Below the pieces are notes generated by a model. It made no database searches. It was not told where the DNA came from and worked only from the letters and a program-made list of their open reading frames with translations. Source: Zeus faber (lineage: Eukaryota; Chordata; Actinopteri; Zeiformes; Zeidae). Taken from it: DNA of 64,000 nucleotides. Made by a program: the position numbers and the translations under genes. The stretch spans positions 13,916,621 to 13,980,620 of the forward strand of contig OY482854.1 of assembly GCA_960531495.1 (NCBI GenBank), given 5' to 3'. This document shows positions 49,285-60,726 of this stretch, in pieces. Position 1 is the stretch's first letter; the number at the start of each line of letters is the position of its first letter.

Positions 49285-51663
49285 CTCGAGAGTAGCGGTT
49301 CCCAACCTTTTTGTACTCGCGGCCCACTTGAAAATCTCAAAAGTGTTGGCGGCCCACATCCGACCAGAAGTAATACGGGGGCCAAGCAGTGCGTTCTCAG
49401 AGGACGTTTATTTTAACAATCAGATGCATTTTAATACATGCAGTGCAGTAGTTGTAAAACAAAGAAAAGAGGTGGGTTAAAAATAACCTTATATCTATGG
49501 AACTTTCACATAACGTTAGTAAAGGTATCTAGTAAGGCCGTCTGAAGGGCGCAGTGTTTTGAATGTAGCCTCACTACTAACGCTGATAAAACCAACAATA
49601 ACAGGAGCACATTAACATTGACACGCCTAATGAGAAGGCTGATGCATGGCAGACACCAAATGCTCTATGTCTGGATTAATGGACGACAGTCTCAGTCGAA
49701 GATCTGGCTCAACATTTAGTTTATTCCTGTATTTCATCTTCAATGCCACAAGCGCCGAAAAGCCAGCCTCACGGGGATACGTTGTCGGGAAAGGCATCAG
49801 AAACCGCACAGCTCTGTTGGACAGATTGGGATTCTCAGAAGCAACATGAAGCCAAAAGTTTTTCAGGTACTTCTGTGGGAAAGGCGGTTTCAATGCGCTG
49901 TCGCAGGAGAGGGATCCACAAGACTGTCCTTCTCTTTTGAACACAGGCCTGCGAGGGTCTCCTCACTGTGGCTAGCGAAGGGGTTTTCCATCCAGCTGCA
50001 CTGCACATCTGGGATGGGGGAGTATTCACGCAGCTTGGTCCTCAAACCGTGCAGGTGATCATTGACATGACTGATCACAGTGACGGGAAGCTGCATTTCT
50101 GACTGGGTCAACTTGTCTGGCGCACATCTCTGAACATGGTCACTGCTTTTCCTCTGAGATGGAGGTTGACTCCATTTAAGTGGCTGAAAATGTCGGCCAG
50201 GTATCCCAATTTAGCCAGCCACTCAAAATCACTGAAGCGAAGTGCGAGTTCAAACTTTGTGTCGGGAAAAAACACCCTCACCTCATTACGCAATTCAAAA
50301 AGTCGCATCAGTACCTTCCCCCTTGAGAGCCACCAGACTACAGTGTGTAAACTGCTCATGGTCACTGCCCATCTCGTCACATAAAACCGAAAATAAGGGT
50401 GATTGCAGCGGGCGGCTCCTGATGAAGTTGACTGCTCTGACCGCCTCATCCCGAACAGTCTTCAGATCTGCAGCATTTTCTTTATAGCCAGCGCTTCTCT
50501 GTGTATACTGCAGTGGAGAGATGCTACTAGTGGAGCCACAGCTTTCACCCGGGTGATGACTCCACTGTGCTGGCCCTGCATCGCACGGGCCCCATCAGCG
50601 CTAACTCCCACACATTTGGACCAATCAATCCCATTTGGGACTACGAACGCGTTCAGAATGTCAAAAATGGCCTCAGCAGTCGAACGCGTCGGTAAAGATT
50701 TGCAAAACAGGAATTCTTCTTTTATGGCTCCATTGCTTTTGTACCTTACATAGACAAGCAGCTTTGACAGATTTGTGATGTCTGTCGATTCATCCAGTTG
50801 GAGGGCATAAACACGACTCTCTCGTACGCTCGCTATCAGCTGTTCTGACAAATTCTCTGCCATATCGTCAATCCTGCGTCTGACTGAGTTATCAGACAAT
50901 GAGATGAGGTTGATTGGCTCGCACGCCTTCTCTCCCAACATCACCCCCACTATCTCTTTTGTGGCGGGAAGGATTCAATTCTCTCTGAATTCATGCGGCT
51001 TACCAGCCTGGGCTATGAGTCGGGCGACCCGATTGGACGCCTCCACTGCACTCCTCCATGACTTTCTTCTTGCCCTGATACTCCTTGAGTCTATTGTCCA
51101 AAAATTCAAGCGGCTTGGACATCTCCTGTTGGTGCTTTGTCTCGGGATGACGGCACAGTTCACATGGCCTCAGAGCTGCATTTGAAAAAATCCCGGAACA
51201 CACCACGCACAGCGGTAAAGGTTCATCTTCCGTGCCTGTCCAAAAAAACCCCACTGCAAAATATTCAGCACCATACTTTCTCTGAAACTTTCTTTTTTGT
51301 TGGACAGGCAGAACTGTACCGCCTGTCTGATGTCCCGCTGGGACATCGCTTGTGGATGATGTTCCAATGGCTTCATTCCTTTTCAGTGTGCTTGACGCGA
51401 GCCAACCATCCATTTTGATGATCACCTCAAGTTCAAAAGTGTACAAGTGCCCGTCGATCGTGGTCCGGCTTGGTTGATCGATCAACGAACGTAGTGGGCC
51501 CTACCATAACTCCCTAACTATCAGTGATGATGCATTTTTGAAGGGTCTTAAAGAAAACAATTATTTAATTTTTTCAATAAAATCCATGTGTTTTACCCAT
51601 GATTTGGCGGCCCACTTGCAATACCCCCAATCGGCCCATAGGTTTGGAATCTCTGCTCTACAG
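49285..51663 (-). mobile_element. hAT (Buster/Charlie-like) element, copy 1, with TSD
   Basis: The body is 49293-51655 (2,363 bp). Plus-strand left end: TAGCGGTTCCCAACCT. Reverse complement of the right end: CAGAGATTCCAAACCT. They match at 12 of 16 positions. Flanking 8 bp are ctcgagag (49285-49292) and ctctacag (51656-51663), 6 of 8 identical and both compatible with an original CTCTAGAG in the Tc1 sequence. The central TA fits the Buster-type nnnTAnnn target. It inserted inside the Tc1 element, so it is the younger of the two. It encodes a decayed transposase on the minus strand. A second copy begins at 62532 in the opposite orientation. Confidence 0.92.
49627..51485 (-). pseudogene. hAT transposase pseudogene with BED finger (ZBED5/GTF2IRD2-like)
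   Basis: Read on the minus strand from the Met at 51485. An N-terminal tail is followed by a BED-type zinc finger, CVVC...RHPETKH (about 51270-51190), which binds DNA. Next comes the RNase H-like core: QLDESTDI (first catalytic Asp, ~50800), CVGVSADGARAMQG (second Asp, ~50600-50570) and HCSIHREALA (~50510-50480). Then a WLSRGKVL-RLFELR block (~50340-50290), a WMENPF motif (~49995) and the C-terminal dimerisation region with FPTTYPREAGFSAL and LNVEPDLRLRLSSI (~49790-49680). The same architecture occurs in ZBED5, ZBED9/SCAND3 and GTF2IRD2 relatives. Defects: an in-frame TGA at about 50984-50986, a ~26 bp deletion near 51040, and at least four more frame changes downstream (two around 50460-50345, then ~50110 and ~49930). 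The TGA is shared with copy 2. Confidence 0.9.
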
Positions 51664-52406
51664 CTTTCTCAGAATGGTGCAAAAACAAAAATTATCCAGT
51701 GAGCGGCAGTTCTGCGGAGGGAAGCCCCTTGTTGATGAGAGGGGTCAACGGAGAATGGCTGCGGTGGGCACAGGCTCACCACAAATGGACAGTGGAAGAC
51801 TGGAAAAAACATAGCTTGGTCTGATGAATCTCCATTTCTGCTGATGGCAGGGTCAGAATTTGGCGCCGACAGCATGAATCCATCGACCCAACCTGCCTCG
51901 TGTCAACAGCCCAGGCTGGTGGCAGTGGTGTAATGGGGCGGGCACGTTTTTCTTGCAACAGTTTGGGCCTGTTAATACCAATCAATCATTGGATTGTTGC
52001 TGACCATGTGCATCCCTTCATGGCCACAACTGAGCGTTCAATACTCTTCAAACGGCTACTTCCAGTACGATAATGCACCGTGTCACGAAGGAAAAGTCGT
52101 CTCAAGCTTCTTTCATGAACGTCACAGTGAGTTCAACGCTCTTCAGTGTCCTTCCCAGTCACCAGATCTGAATTCAAAAGAACACCTTTGGGATGTGATA
52201 TGACGGGAGATTCTCAGCATAAATGTGCGGCTGACAAATCTGCAGGAATTGTGTGATGCAATCGTGTCGACATGGAGCAGAATCTCAAAGGAATGTTTTC
52301 CAAAATGTTATGGAATCCATGCCAGGAAGACTTTAGGGGTTTTGGGAGCAAAGGGAGGCCCTACCCAGTAATAGTAAAGTGTTCCAAATAAAGTGTTCAG
52401 TGAATA

Positions 52407-52840
52407 AAAAAACATTTTTTTTCAGTAGAAAAATAAATATATATATATATATGTTTATTTTTCTACTGAAAAAAAATTCAAAATCAAGTGACTGGATCTG
52501 AGTACATGTTTAAAGTTTTGGTACTTATATACTATTTATATTCAGTCTGGGACAACTATCTCTACTTTTTACTCTACTTACTATGTTTCCAAGGGACTGG
52601 ATCTATCACGCTGCTTATCAATGATGCATTAGCTCCATTTCCTCTTAAATTACCATGACTTCATGATTTATTTTGTAAATTATGATCAAGATCAACATGA
52701 GCATCATCGGCTGAAGAAGCTCCAATAGGAACTTTACTCTGTATTATACTCTCTCTTATATCTTGGTACTGGATACGATAAGAACCTTTACTTTTAACAC
52801 TTTGAGTACATTTTAAGAGTAAGTATTTATATCGTTTTAA
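52407..52840. repeat. fish interspersed repeat, right of Tc1 element
   Basis: Contains 'gactggatctgagtacatg', 'gtacttatatact', 'aaattatgatcaagatcaac', 'tttacttttaacactttgag' and 'tacattttaagagtaagtat' text, typical of the same common fish repeat as at 48770-49022. Its first ~85 bp duplicates the left flank of the Tc1 element. Confidence 0.6.
52415..52476. repeat. 62 bp near-perfect palindrome
   Basis: Two 23 bp arms (52415-52437 and 52454-52476) are perfect reverse complements, reading tttcagtagaaaaataaa on the left arm. They flank a 16 bp TA-rich spacer that is itself nearly self-complementary. It begins 9 bp after the Tc1 right end. It could extrude as a cruciform or be a hairpin at the edge of the flanking repeat. 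Confidence 0.92.
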
Positions 52841-52864
52841 AATGTCCATTTGGGGCTTCCACTT

Positions 52865-53055
52865 TGTGTGAGTGTGTGCGTGCGTGTGTTGGTGTGTGTG
52901 CGTGTGTGTGTGTGTGTGTGTGCGTCTGTGTGTGTGTGTCTGTGTGTGTGTGTGTGCGAGCATGAGTGTGCGCATGTGTGTGTGAGTGCTTGTGTGTGTG
53001 AGTGCATGTGTGAGTGTGTGTGTGTGTGTGTCTGTGCCTGCGTGCGTGTGAGTGA

Positions 53056-53086
<31 letters not shown>

Positions 53087-53241
53087 TTCGCGCATGTGTG
53101 TGTGTGCGTGCGTGTGTGTGTGTGTGTATATGTGTGTGTGCACGTGCGTGTGTGCGTGTGCACATACTCATGCTCGTGCGTGTTTAAGTGTCGATGTGAG
53201 AGTCACAAAAATTCTCCAGGGCTGAGCACTCAATGGACCAC

Positions 53242-53299
<58 letters not shown>

Positions 53300-53331
53300 A
53301 ACACGCACACACACACACACACACACACAAA
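52865..53331. repeat. (GT)n then (CA)n microsatellites
   Basis: ~300 bp GT array with GCGT, GAGT and CATG variants (52865-53165), then a CA array (53243-53331). The two are complementary and separated by ~80 bp, giving a very long potential hairpin. Confidence 0.96.
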
Positions 53332-53644
53332 CCTCAGAGTCTGAGTCACAACGACAACAACAAGGCAGAATAAATCTCTCGCGGCCGGAAAAACCTCCAA
53401 GCTCCTAGAGAAGAAAACGAGGGCTCCTTTAGCCGCCATGCCCTCGCTATGTCTCTTTGACTTTTCTTCCCCCCTGTCTCCCCCGTCTCCCCCGTCTCCC
53501 CCCATCTCCCTCAGTCTCCTCCGTCTTCAAAGGTATTTACACTGTGAAATAAACTGTTATGTGGGCGCGTCGGCAGCGGCAGATCTCATTAGTGTTAAAC
53601 CATTAGGAGCACCAGGGCCCTGGAGACGAGTAGGGCTGCGGCGG
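53332..53644. other. non-coding spacer
   Basis: Unique sequence with a CCCCGTCTC patch (53470-53505). No feature recognised. Confidence 0.5.
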
Positions 53645-54535
<891 letters not shown>

Positions 54536-54712
54536 GTCCTCCTTCCGTCCCTCCTTCCCACATCTGCTCTCCAGCTCATTCCATCCTTCCTTCCTTCCTG
54601 CGTCCCCTCTCCAGCTCCCTCTGTCCATCCACCCTTCCATCCTTCCATCCTTCCTTCCTGCGTCCCCTCTCCAGCTCCTTCCATCCTTCCATCCTGCGTC
54701 TCCTCTTCCACC
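54536..54712. repeat. CCTT-rich tandem repeat, 60 bp unit
   Basis: The block 'ttccttcctgcgtcccctct' plus ccagctcc recurs with an exact 60 bp offset (about 54590 and 54650), and a third shorter copy starts near 54690. Confidence 0.88.
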
Positions 54713-54844
54713 TATTAGCATCCCAGCTCGCTGCCAAGCTGCAGCACCATAACTCAAACCTCGTCAGGAGGACACGGCTCGTCGCAGCGCCTCACTTTGT
54801 CTCCGCTTAATAATCCACACGCAACGATGTGAAACCACAGAAGG

Positions 54845-55081
54845 GCAGACAGACAGACAGGCAGACAGACAGACATGCAGTTAGACAGACGGCCAGAGAG
54901 ACAGGCAGGCAGGCAGGCAGGCAGACAGGCAGTTAGACAGACAGACAGACATACAGACAGCCAGAGGGACAGGCCGACAGACATACAGACAGACAGGCAG
55001 GCAGGCAGACAGACAGGCAGGCAGATGGACAAACAGACAGGCAGTTGGACAGACGGACAGGCAGACAGACAGACAGGCAGA
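54845..55081. repeat. (CAGA)n / (GGCA)n compound array
   Basis: Tetramer array with higher-order units containing gcagttagacagac (54873, 54928) and cagttggacagac. Cys-Leu-Ser-Val frames on the minus strand are artefacts. Confidence 0.93.
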
Positions 55082-55236
55082 CCTCATTAGTCGCAGCCCT
55101 TGTAGCAGAGGGGGAATTGACTCCGCACACCTTGTAAATAACATGAATTGAGGGACGCATTGTGCTGCTGCTGCACAGCGCCTTTTCACTTACTGTATCA
55201 GGTTTGGAAATGAAGTAAAATTCTCATTCATTCAAA

Positions 55237-55237
55237 G

Positions 55238-55269
<32 letters not shown>

Positions 55270-55335
55270 CACACACACGCACACACACGTGCACACACGC
55301 ACACACGCACACCCGCACACACACACGCGCACACA
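55237..55335. repeat. (CA)n microsatellite
   Basis: CA array with GCAC variants. Confidence 0.95.
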
Positions 55336-56261
55336 ATAAGTTCTGGTGTTCCTAAATTATTTATCCAATATTTTAATGATCAGAGAGCCCGGGAGTGATC
55401 AAAGGCATGGGCTTGGAGCCCTCGCTGAGACGCCCCTGCGCACTTTGATGTGCTCCACCAACAAATGCACTCATCTGCTGCACGTCGCTCCTGTGCAAGG
55501 GCTTTGAAAAGCTACCGGTCAGAGATCCGTGCACGGTGCGCGCGCGCGCGAGGACGGGGGGGGGGGGGGGGGTGGTGGGAGGGTGGTGGGGGTGGTGGTG
55601 GCCGGCCTCTCCAGAGAGGAGGCTGTCACCCGCTCTTAGTTTCAGATGAGGAAACAGGAGCAAAAAAAGGGTCTTTTCCACCCAGCTGCTTTACAGATGT
55701 CTCGGAGACACGTGGAGGGGGGGGGGGGCGGAGGTCACCTTGGCTGCGGCGCCGCATTTACATGATCGTATATTTAATTGGTCTGCCGGGCCTCTAACGT
55801 GAGCTATTTGTGTCGCGAGATGCTGAATAAAACATAACTTTGAGGGCGGAAACAAGCCGAGCGTCTGATGGCCGCCGCGCGGCGAAAACACAGCGGCTTT
55901 GAATGACCAGTCATCGGACGCAGATGAGCAACGTCTTCAGACGCCGCTGACAACGTGCCACATGTGATAACGAGCTAAAATATGCACGGGATAAAAAAAA
56001 TAGAAGGATAAATGGATAACACACGCGACAATTTGCATTTATTTATCGGAGGGCAAGGTGTCGTCATCGTAGCGTGTCACTGTACATCGTCTTTTGAAAG
56101 CCGCTTCCGTCGATGAGATCTTATTCAGACTCGAGGCCTGGTTGCTGGCAGCCCGGCTCATCGTGTTTCTCGACCACCGTGCCGGGATAATATTTGAAAT
56201 TCCACTTAAAATAAGGAAATAAGTGGAAGGTAACTCTCGTGTTGCAGGATCAAAATCTCAG
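55336..56261. other. non-coding sequence
   Basis: GC-rich part with CGCGCGCGCG (55540-55549) and G-rich runs (55556-55605, 55718-55728), then unique AT-rich sequence. No exon recognised. Confidence 0.5.
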
Positions 56262-56329
56262 GGCTGTCCAAAAATTTAGGACAGCCTCGCAATTTTGGTG
56301 AATTTGATCATTAAATCATCAAATTCACC
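56262..56329. repeat. two adjacent short hairpins
   Basis: ggctgtcc (56262-56269) pairs perfectly with ggacagcc (56279-56286). ggtgaatttgat (56297-56308) pairs perfectly with atcaaattcacc (56318-56329). They lie 10 bp apart. The first resembles an hAT-type 'CAGGGCTGTCCAAA' end. No T-run follows that would suggest a terminator. Confidence 0.8.
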
Positions 56330-57136
56330 GGTTCCAGCGGAACAGCAAGCTCAGGTTTCACACTGAAAGTGAGAACTATTCGTAGCCATGACAGTTTTTT
56401 GGTTTTTGTTTTTTTTTCCCTGCTGGTGTCTCAGCAAAAAAAAAAAAAAAAAAGATCTGTTTCGATTTTCCGACTCTCCCTCGGTTTGATTCATTCGCCG
56501 TAACGAGAGTCAAAAGAGCAGCCGCGGTTTTGGCTCCGAGTTGTGAGCGCAATTTGCCAAACTGCTCTCCTGGCAGTGGCTCCGGTCTCCTGAGCCGTTT
56601 AAAAAAGACGTGTTCGATGCGAACTAATCGTTTGCGAGCCGCCCGCCGCTCCCTGCCGGTTTGCCGACAAATGTTCCAGAGGAGCGCTGCGTTGTCTCCA
56701 AGTTGTTCTGCAGTGCGCCGTCGTGCCTGGATGCGCCTGGATGGATCTCGCCTCTTAATAAACCCCCTTTTCTCCAAACCGTCCCCAACCTTTTATTCAT
56801 CTGAATGAGTCTATTCCCAGAGTTATTAAGAACGGAGCGGGGGAAGACAGACGAGGCGCGGTCTCGGCAGGATAAAGCAGCGCCGCGGACCCCTCCGAGG
56901 GACCCCGGCCAAATGTTCCTCCGCGTCTTTTCGATCGCATTAAATACTTTGGCCTAGATTCAAGAGGAGATTAACAAAGTTCTACCGTCACAGAAGTGAA
57001 AGAGCGACATTCGGCTGAAGATTCGGGAGGTATCTCACCGCGCGCTCCCAGTAAAGTTGAGTGAGATATTGTCTGGCTGCACACTCATGTATACGGGAGA
57101 TATACCGAATACATCCATCTATCCAGTCCGCATTAC
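56330..57136. other. non-coding sequence including dispersed repeat copy B
   Basis: 56460-56665 belongs to the dispersed 'gagtcg' family (text gccgtaacgaga, ctccgagttgtgagc, gcgaactaatcgtttgcgag). An A18 run lies at 56436-56454. The rest is unique GC-mixed sequence without an exon. Confidence 0.5.
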
Positions 57137-57290
<154 letters not shown>

Positions 57291-57367
57291 GAATATACAT
57301 TATAGAAATAATTAAATGTACTAAATTAACTAGCTTATATATAATTATATCTACAGTAAGTCAGTAG

Positions 57368-57368
<1 letters not shown>

Positions 57369-57427
<59 letters not shown>
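57369..57427. repeat. (GT)n microsatellite
   Basis: About 29 perfect GT units. Confidence 0.96.
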
Positions 57428-57428
<1 letters not shown>

Positions 57429-58089
57429 CTTTTTTATTTGATTATCTCCATTTCACTCCTTATTCCGTTCTCATTTCATTGAATTTATTGTGCCGTATTA
57501 TTGTATTATGGTATGCTTTATCTCTTTATCCCTCCTTCTCTCACTGTGATTCGCCCTGTGCTTCTTTTGCACCGGACTTTACTTTCATCTCATGTTACCT
57601 CATCTCGCAGCATTTGTCTTCACGAAAAGGAAAAAAAGTGGGGAAAAAAAAAAACCCCGAAAAAGTCAACGGCTCTGACTGGGTATTGTTCAGATTTCAC
57701 ACATATTCCGACGTCCAGCGAGGAATCCTTCACCCACGCAGCCCTCCGCTCGTGAAACGCCCGTCAGGCCGAACACCCTTGATTTTATTTTCTCGCGTGT
57801 CTTACGACCGTCTTGAGGCGTCTTAAATGACTGTTTGTCGTAAACCTTAATCATGTCATTCAGATGACAGTGTGGGGGAATTGCTACCGTTCACATTTGG
57901 AATCATCTGGAGCACGTGCTACGAGTGCATTGACGTATCATGCTGTGAGCATCAGTTTCCACAAGGATCAATAACATGAGGGTCAATAAATGTGTTTAAT
58001 TGATTATTCAATTGGGCGTTTGAAATGTCTGTTTTGCTCTCACCTCTTAACTAATCAACGGAAAACGGAGGAAAAAGTAAAGAGCCTTT
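57428..58089. other. non-coding sequence
   Basis: Unique sequence, pyrimidine-rich at first, with an A-rich run near 57642-57654. No exon recognised. Confidence 0.5.
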
Positions 58090-58875
58090 CGTTTCATTTC
58101 CAATGAGTGTTGTAGAATGCATTTGTAATCAAATGTAAATTACACCCTCGTAGTGAATTTGGGCATTCAGGTGTTTTGGTTGCCGGAGCAATTTGCTGCT
58201 GTAACAGAATATAATTTGAAGGTACAGGTTAAACACTCTGGATTGAATGTCACAGCATCTAATCACATCAAAACCAAATCAAATCAATATCATTTAATTG
58301 AAATGTTGAAGCAAAATGCACAGACTGGGGTTCTGATGTTTTTGTGGGGATTTGCTTCATGACAAGTTACTCGTTAAAAACAGTCGTTCAATTTCCCCAA
58401 ATTTCCCGTGCGATTCCGTTGAAATGCGAGTCGTCGAGTCAATTTGCCTCTGAGTTGTGAATGGCATTCACAAACGAGTCTTTCTGCTGTGGCTCCAGGC
58501 TCCAGAGTCATCTGACTCGTTCGGTGCGAGCGAATCGCTTGCGAGTCTCGCATCGCAAGCGACAATCTGCAAAAGTGCGGGTCGTCGACGGAGGGTGAGA
58601 TCGGGACAAATGAGCCGACAAATGCGCCACAAAAACTTCCACGTCGTCTCGAGGTGTAAAGATCCTGCCATTTGTTTTTATTTTATTTCCAATGGCCGCC
58701 GGATAATGTATTTGCAATTAAATGTAAATAAGGCTCGTAGTGAATTTGGGCAGTCTGGCGTTTGAGTTACTGAAGCAACACAACACTCTGGATTAAATGT
58801 CAGAGCGTCTCATCTTATCAAAACCGAATCGAAGCTAAATTATTTAATTGAAATGTTGAGGCAAATTGCATGGAG
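58090..58875. repeat. direct duplication, ~220 bp copies 587 bp apart
   Basis: Copy one about 58095-58330, copy two about 58675-58875. Shared anchors: cgtagtgaatttgggca (58149 and 58736), acactctggatt-aatgtca (about 58229 and 58783), tatttaattgaaatgttga (about 58291 and 58838), atcaaaacc-aatc. Copy two lacks ~35 bp in the middle. Between them lies copy C of the dispersed 'gagtcg' family (58380-58600). Confidence 0.88.
58380..58600. repeat. dispersed repeat family member (copy C)
   Basis: Shares 'gattccgttgaaatgcgag', 'ctctgagttgtgaatggcat', 'gctgtggctcc' and 'gcgagcgaatcgcttgcgag' text with copies at 48.5 and 56.5 kb. Ends unclear. Confidence 0.55.
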
Positions 58876-59315
58876 AAATAAGAGGCAAAAAAAGGCCCAT
58901 TTTCCCCCGCCGACAAAAACAACATATCGTGCATCGAGATGTGCGCTTCACATGCAACGCGGGAAGGGAAGGTAATAATTAATACTGAATGAATGATAAA
59001 TTGCAGAGAGCTATTAGTGGCTGATGAAGGCAAACACAAACGCGAGCGCCCGGGTAGGTTAAAAAACCGCAAAACACAACTGTAAAATTAATGGAGCGTT
59101 CATTCTGTAGATCTAAGTCTCGACATCACGTCAAGTCCAGTTTAGCTGTGCGGCAATGAATCAGCCCCACGCTGCACACAGAAGTCACCCTTAACAATTC
59201 ACCCGGACAAGAAACAAACGGCCAGAAAATAAAAATAAAGAAGGGAAAATGGTTGAAACCTTGAGGAGTCAGAGAGAGAGGTCCATCTTTTTGGACATCG
59301 ACGGTGTGTGGGCGT

Positions 59316-59380
<65 letters not shown>

Positions 59381-59916
59381 TAACAATAGTAGAAAACTAG
59401 TAAAATCTGTTCAGTAAATCACAGGTAAATATCATGCTCAATTTTAAGTTTTCGAAAGGATCACGATCACTCTGACCTGACTTTTAATGGTTATTTCCTC
59501 TGAATTGTGGAATCTTAGAATTATTATTCTTGAGCTGCTCCGATCAATTTTCTAATCATTCTCAAAAATAATACAATAATTTAGCTATTAGCTTTTATAT
59601 GACAAGTCTTAGGTTATATCCAACATAATACAATATATGGTAATCTTTGTTGGGCCCCGGTCGGTGCCCTGTGGTTCCTCTGTCCTTCTTGGGTTTGTTT
59701 TGTTCGTTTATTTTTGGCTTTTTCTGTGTTTGGGTTTTTTTTTTTTTGTCTTTAAGCACAATTCTGAAAAGTTCCTTTTGTGGCTTTGTTTTCCCATCCA
59801 GCATCCCCCTAAAGTCCATTCAGCATCCCTGGGTGAACAATTACTAATAATAATGTGTTGACACCAACATAGTTCCATTGCTCCCCTCCTGTCGTCCTTT
59901 CTGCCTCTCAGTCCCT

Positions 59917-59955
<39 letters not shown>

Positions 59956-60261
59956 CCCGCCTTGTCACCGCCATATTTCTGTTATTTTTCCATCGCAAAT
60001 CAAGTCATGTCGCTCGATTATTATACCCGGGTACAAAGAAAGCAAAAATTGGTGATTAAAAATTAAATACTCTTATCTCTCTCCCTGCGAGTTATCTCCT
60101 TCCCCAGAGAGAGGATGCTATTTTGCCGGCTCGCGGGCGTCTTTTGTTCCCAATTTAGAAGCTTGTCGCTGTTTATTGTGAAATTCGGATGCTTCTACAT
60201 CTTCATCAAAGTGTCATTTGTGTGTCTCGTCTTGCGGGGATGTCAGGTCTAGTCCTGTGTC

Positions 60262-60262
<1 letters not shown>
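58876..60262. other. non-coding sequence
   Basis: Unique sequence containing an AAT array (59318-59378), a T12 run (59737-59749) and a CT array (59918-59950). No exon recognised. Confidence 0.5.
59318..59378. repeat. (AAT)n microsatellite
   Basis: About 20 AAT units. Confidence 0.95.
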
Positions 60263-60301
<39 letters not shown>

Positions 60302-60422
60302 CGTGTGTGTGTGTGTGTGCGTGCGTGCGTCCGTGCGTGCGTGGGTGTGTGTGTTTGCAAGCTTGTTTGTTCGGCTTTTTGTTTGTTTGTTTGTTTGTTT
60401 GTTTGTTTGTTTGTTTGTTTGC
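60263..60422. repeat. (GT)n then (TTTG)n microsatellites
   Basis: GT array with GCGT variants (60263-60350), then about eleven TTTG units (60378-60421). Confidence 0.95.
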
Positions 60423-60726
60423 ATGTGTGTTCATACGTCCGCCTGCTTTCCCCTCAGACAGAGAAAATCAAACTGATATATCAGCCATTTTTTAAGACTT
60501 CACCCGAAAGCCATGACTCAAAACCGTGGAGGGGGTGATAGTTTGGTATCGATCTTTGGAGTGAGATATGCTGAAAGTTAAAATGGCGAAACAAACTACA
60601 TCGACTAAATCCAACCCTTGTACTCACTTTAAATGAATACAAATTAAAGTACACATTACTGTATGCCCTCCATTACAGAAAATGCAGAATATTTACAAAA
60701 AAAAAAATCTAAAATATATTTTTACA

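Larger units (their letters stand above)
49146..52370 (+). pseudogene. Tc1-type DDE transposase relic, split
   Basis: The N-terminal part (49146-49284) reads as a paired-like helix-turn-helix start ('LSVFDSGMIVGARRAGLSI'-type text). The C-terminal part (51664-52370) retains the catalytic-core signatures YDNAPCH at about 52058-52080 and SPDLN-KEHLWDV at about 52161-52195, holding the second Asp and the last acidic residue of the DDE triad region. The first catalytic Asp lies near 'AWSDESPFLL' text (51813-51840). Frames change several times and stops occur, an internal segment is lost, and a 2.36 kb hAT lies within it. Family assignment rests on the DNAPCH and SPDLNP-EHLW motifs. It is not functional. 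Confidence 0.85.
49026..52406 (+). mobile_element. Tc1/mariner element, defective, split by hAT
   Basis: The left end begins CACTCACTGAGCACTTC after a TA at 49024-49025. The right end reads AAGTGTTCAGTGAATA at about 52391-52406. These are inverted terminal repeats of a well-known fish/amphibian Tc1-like family. The left part is 49026-49292, the right part 51656-52406; an hAT element occupies 49293-51655. Besides this insertion, ~180 bp of the ancestral element is missing between 'gaggggtcaacggagaatgg' and 'ctgcggtgggcacaggctc', which would remove transposase sequence downstream of the DNA-binding region. The element cannot move on its own. Confidence 0.9.
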
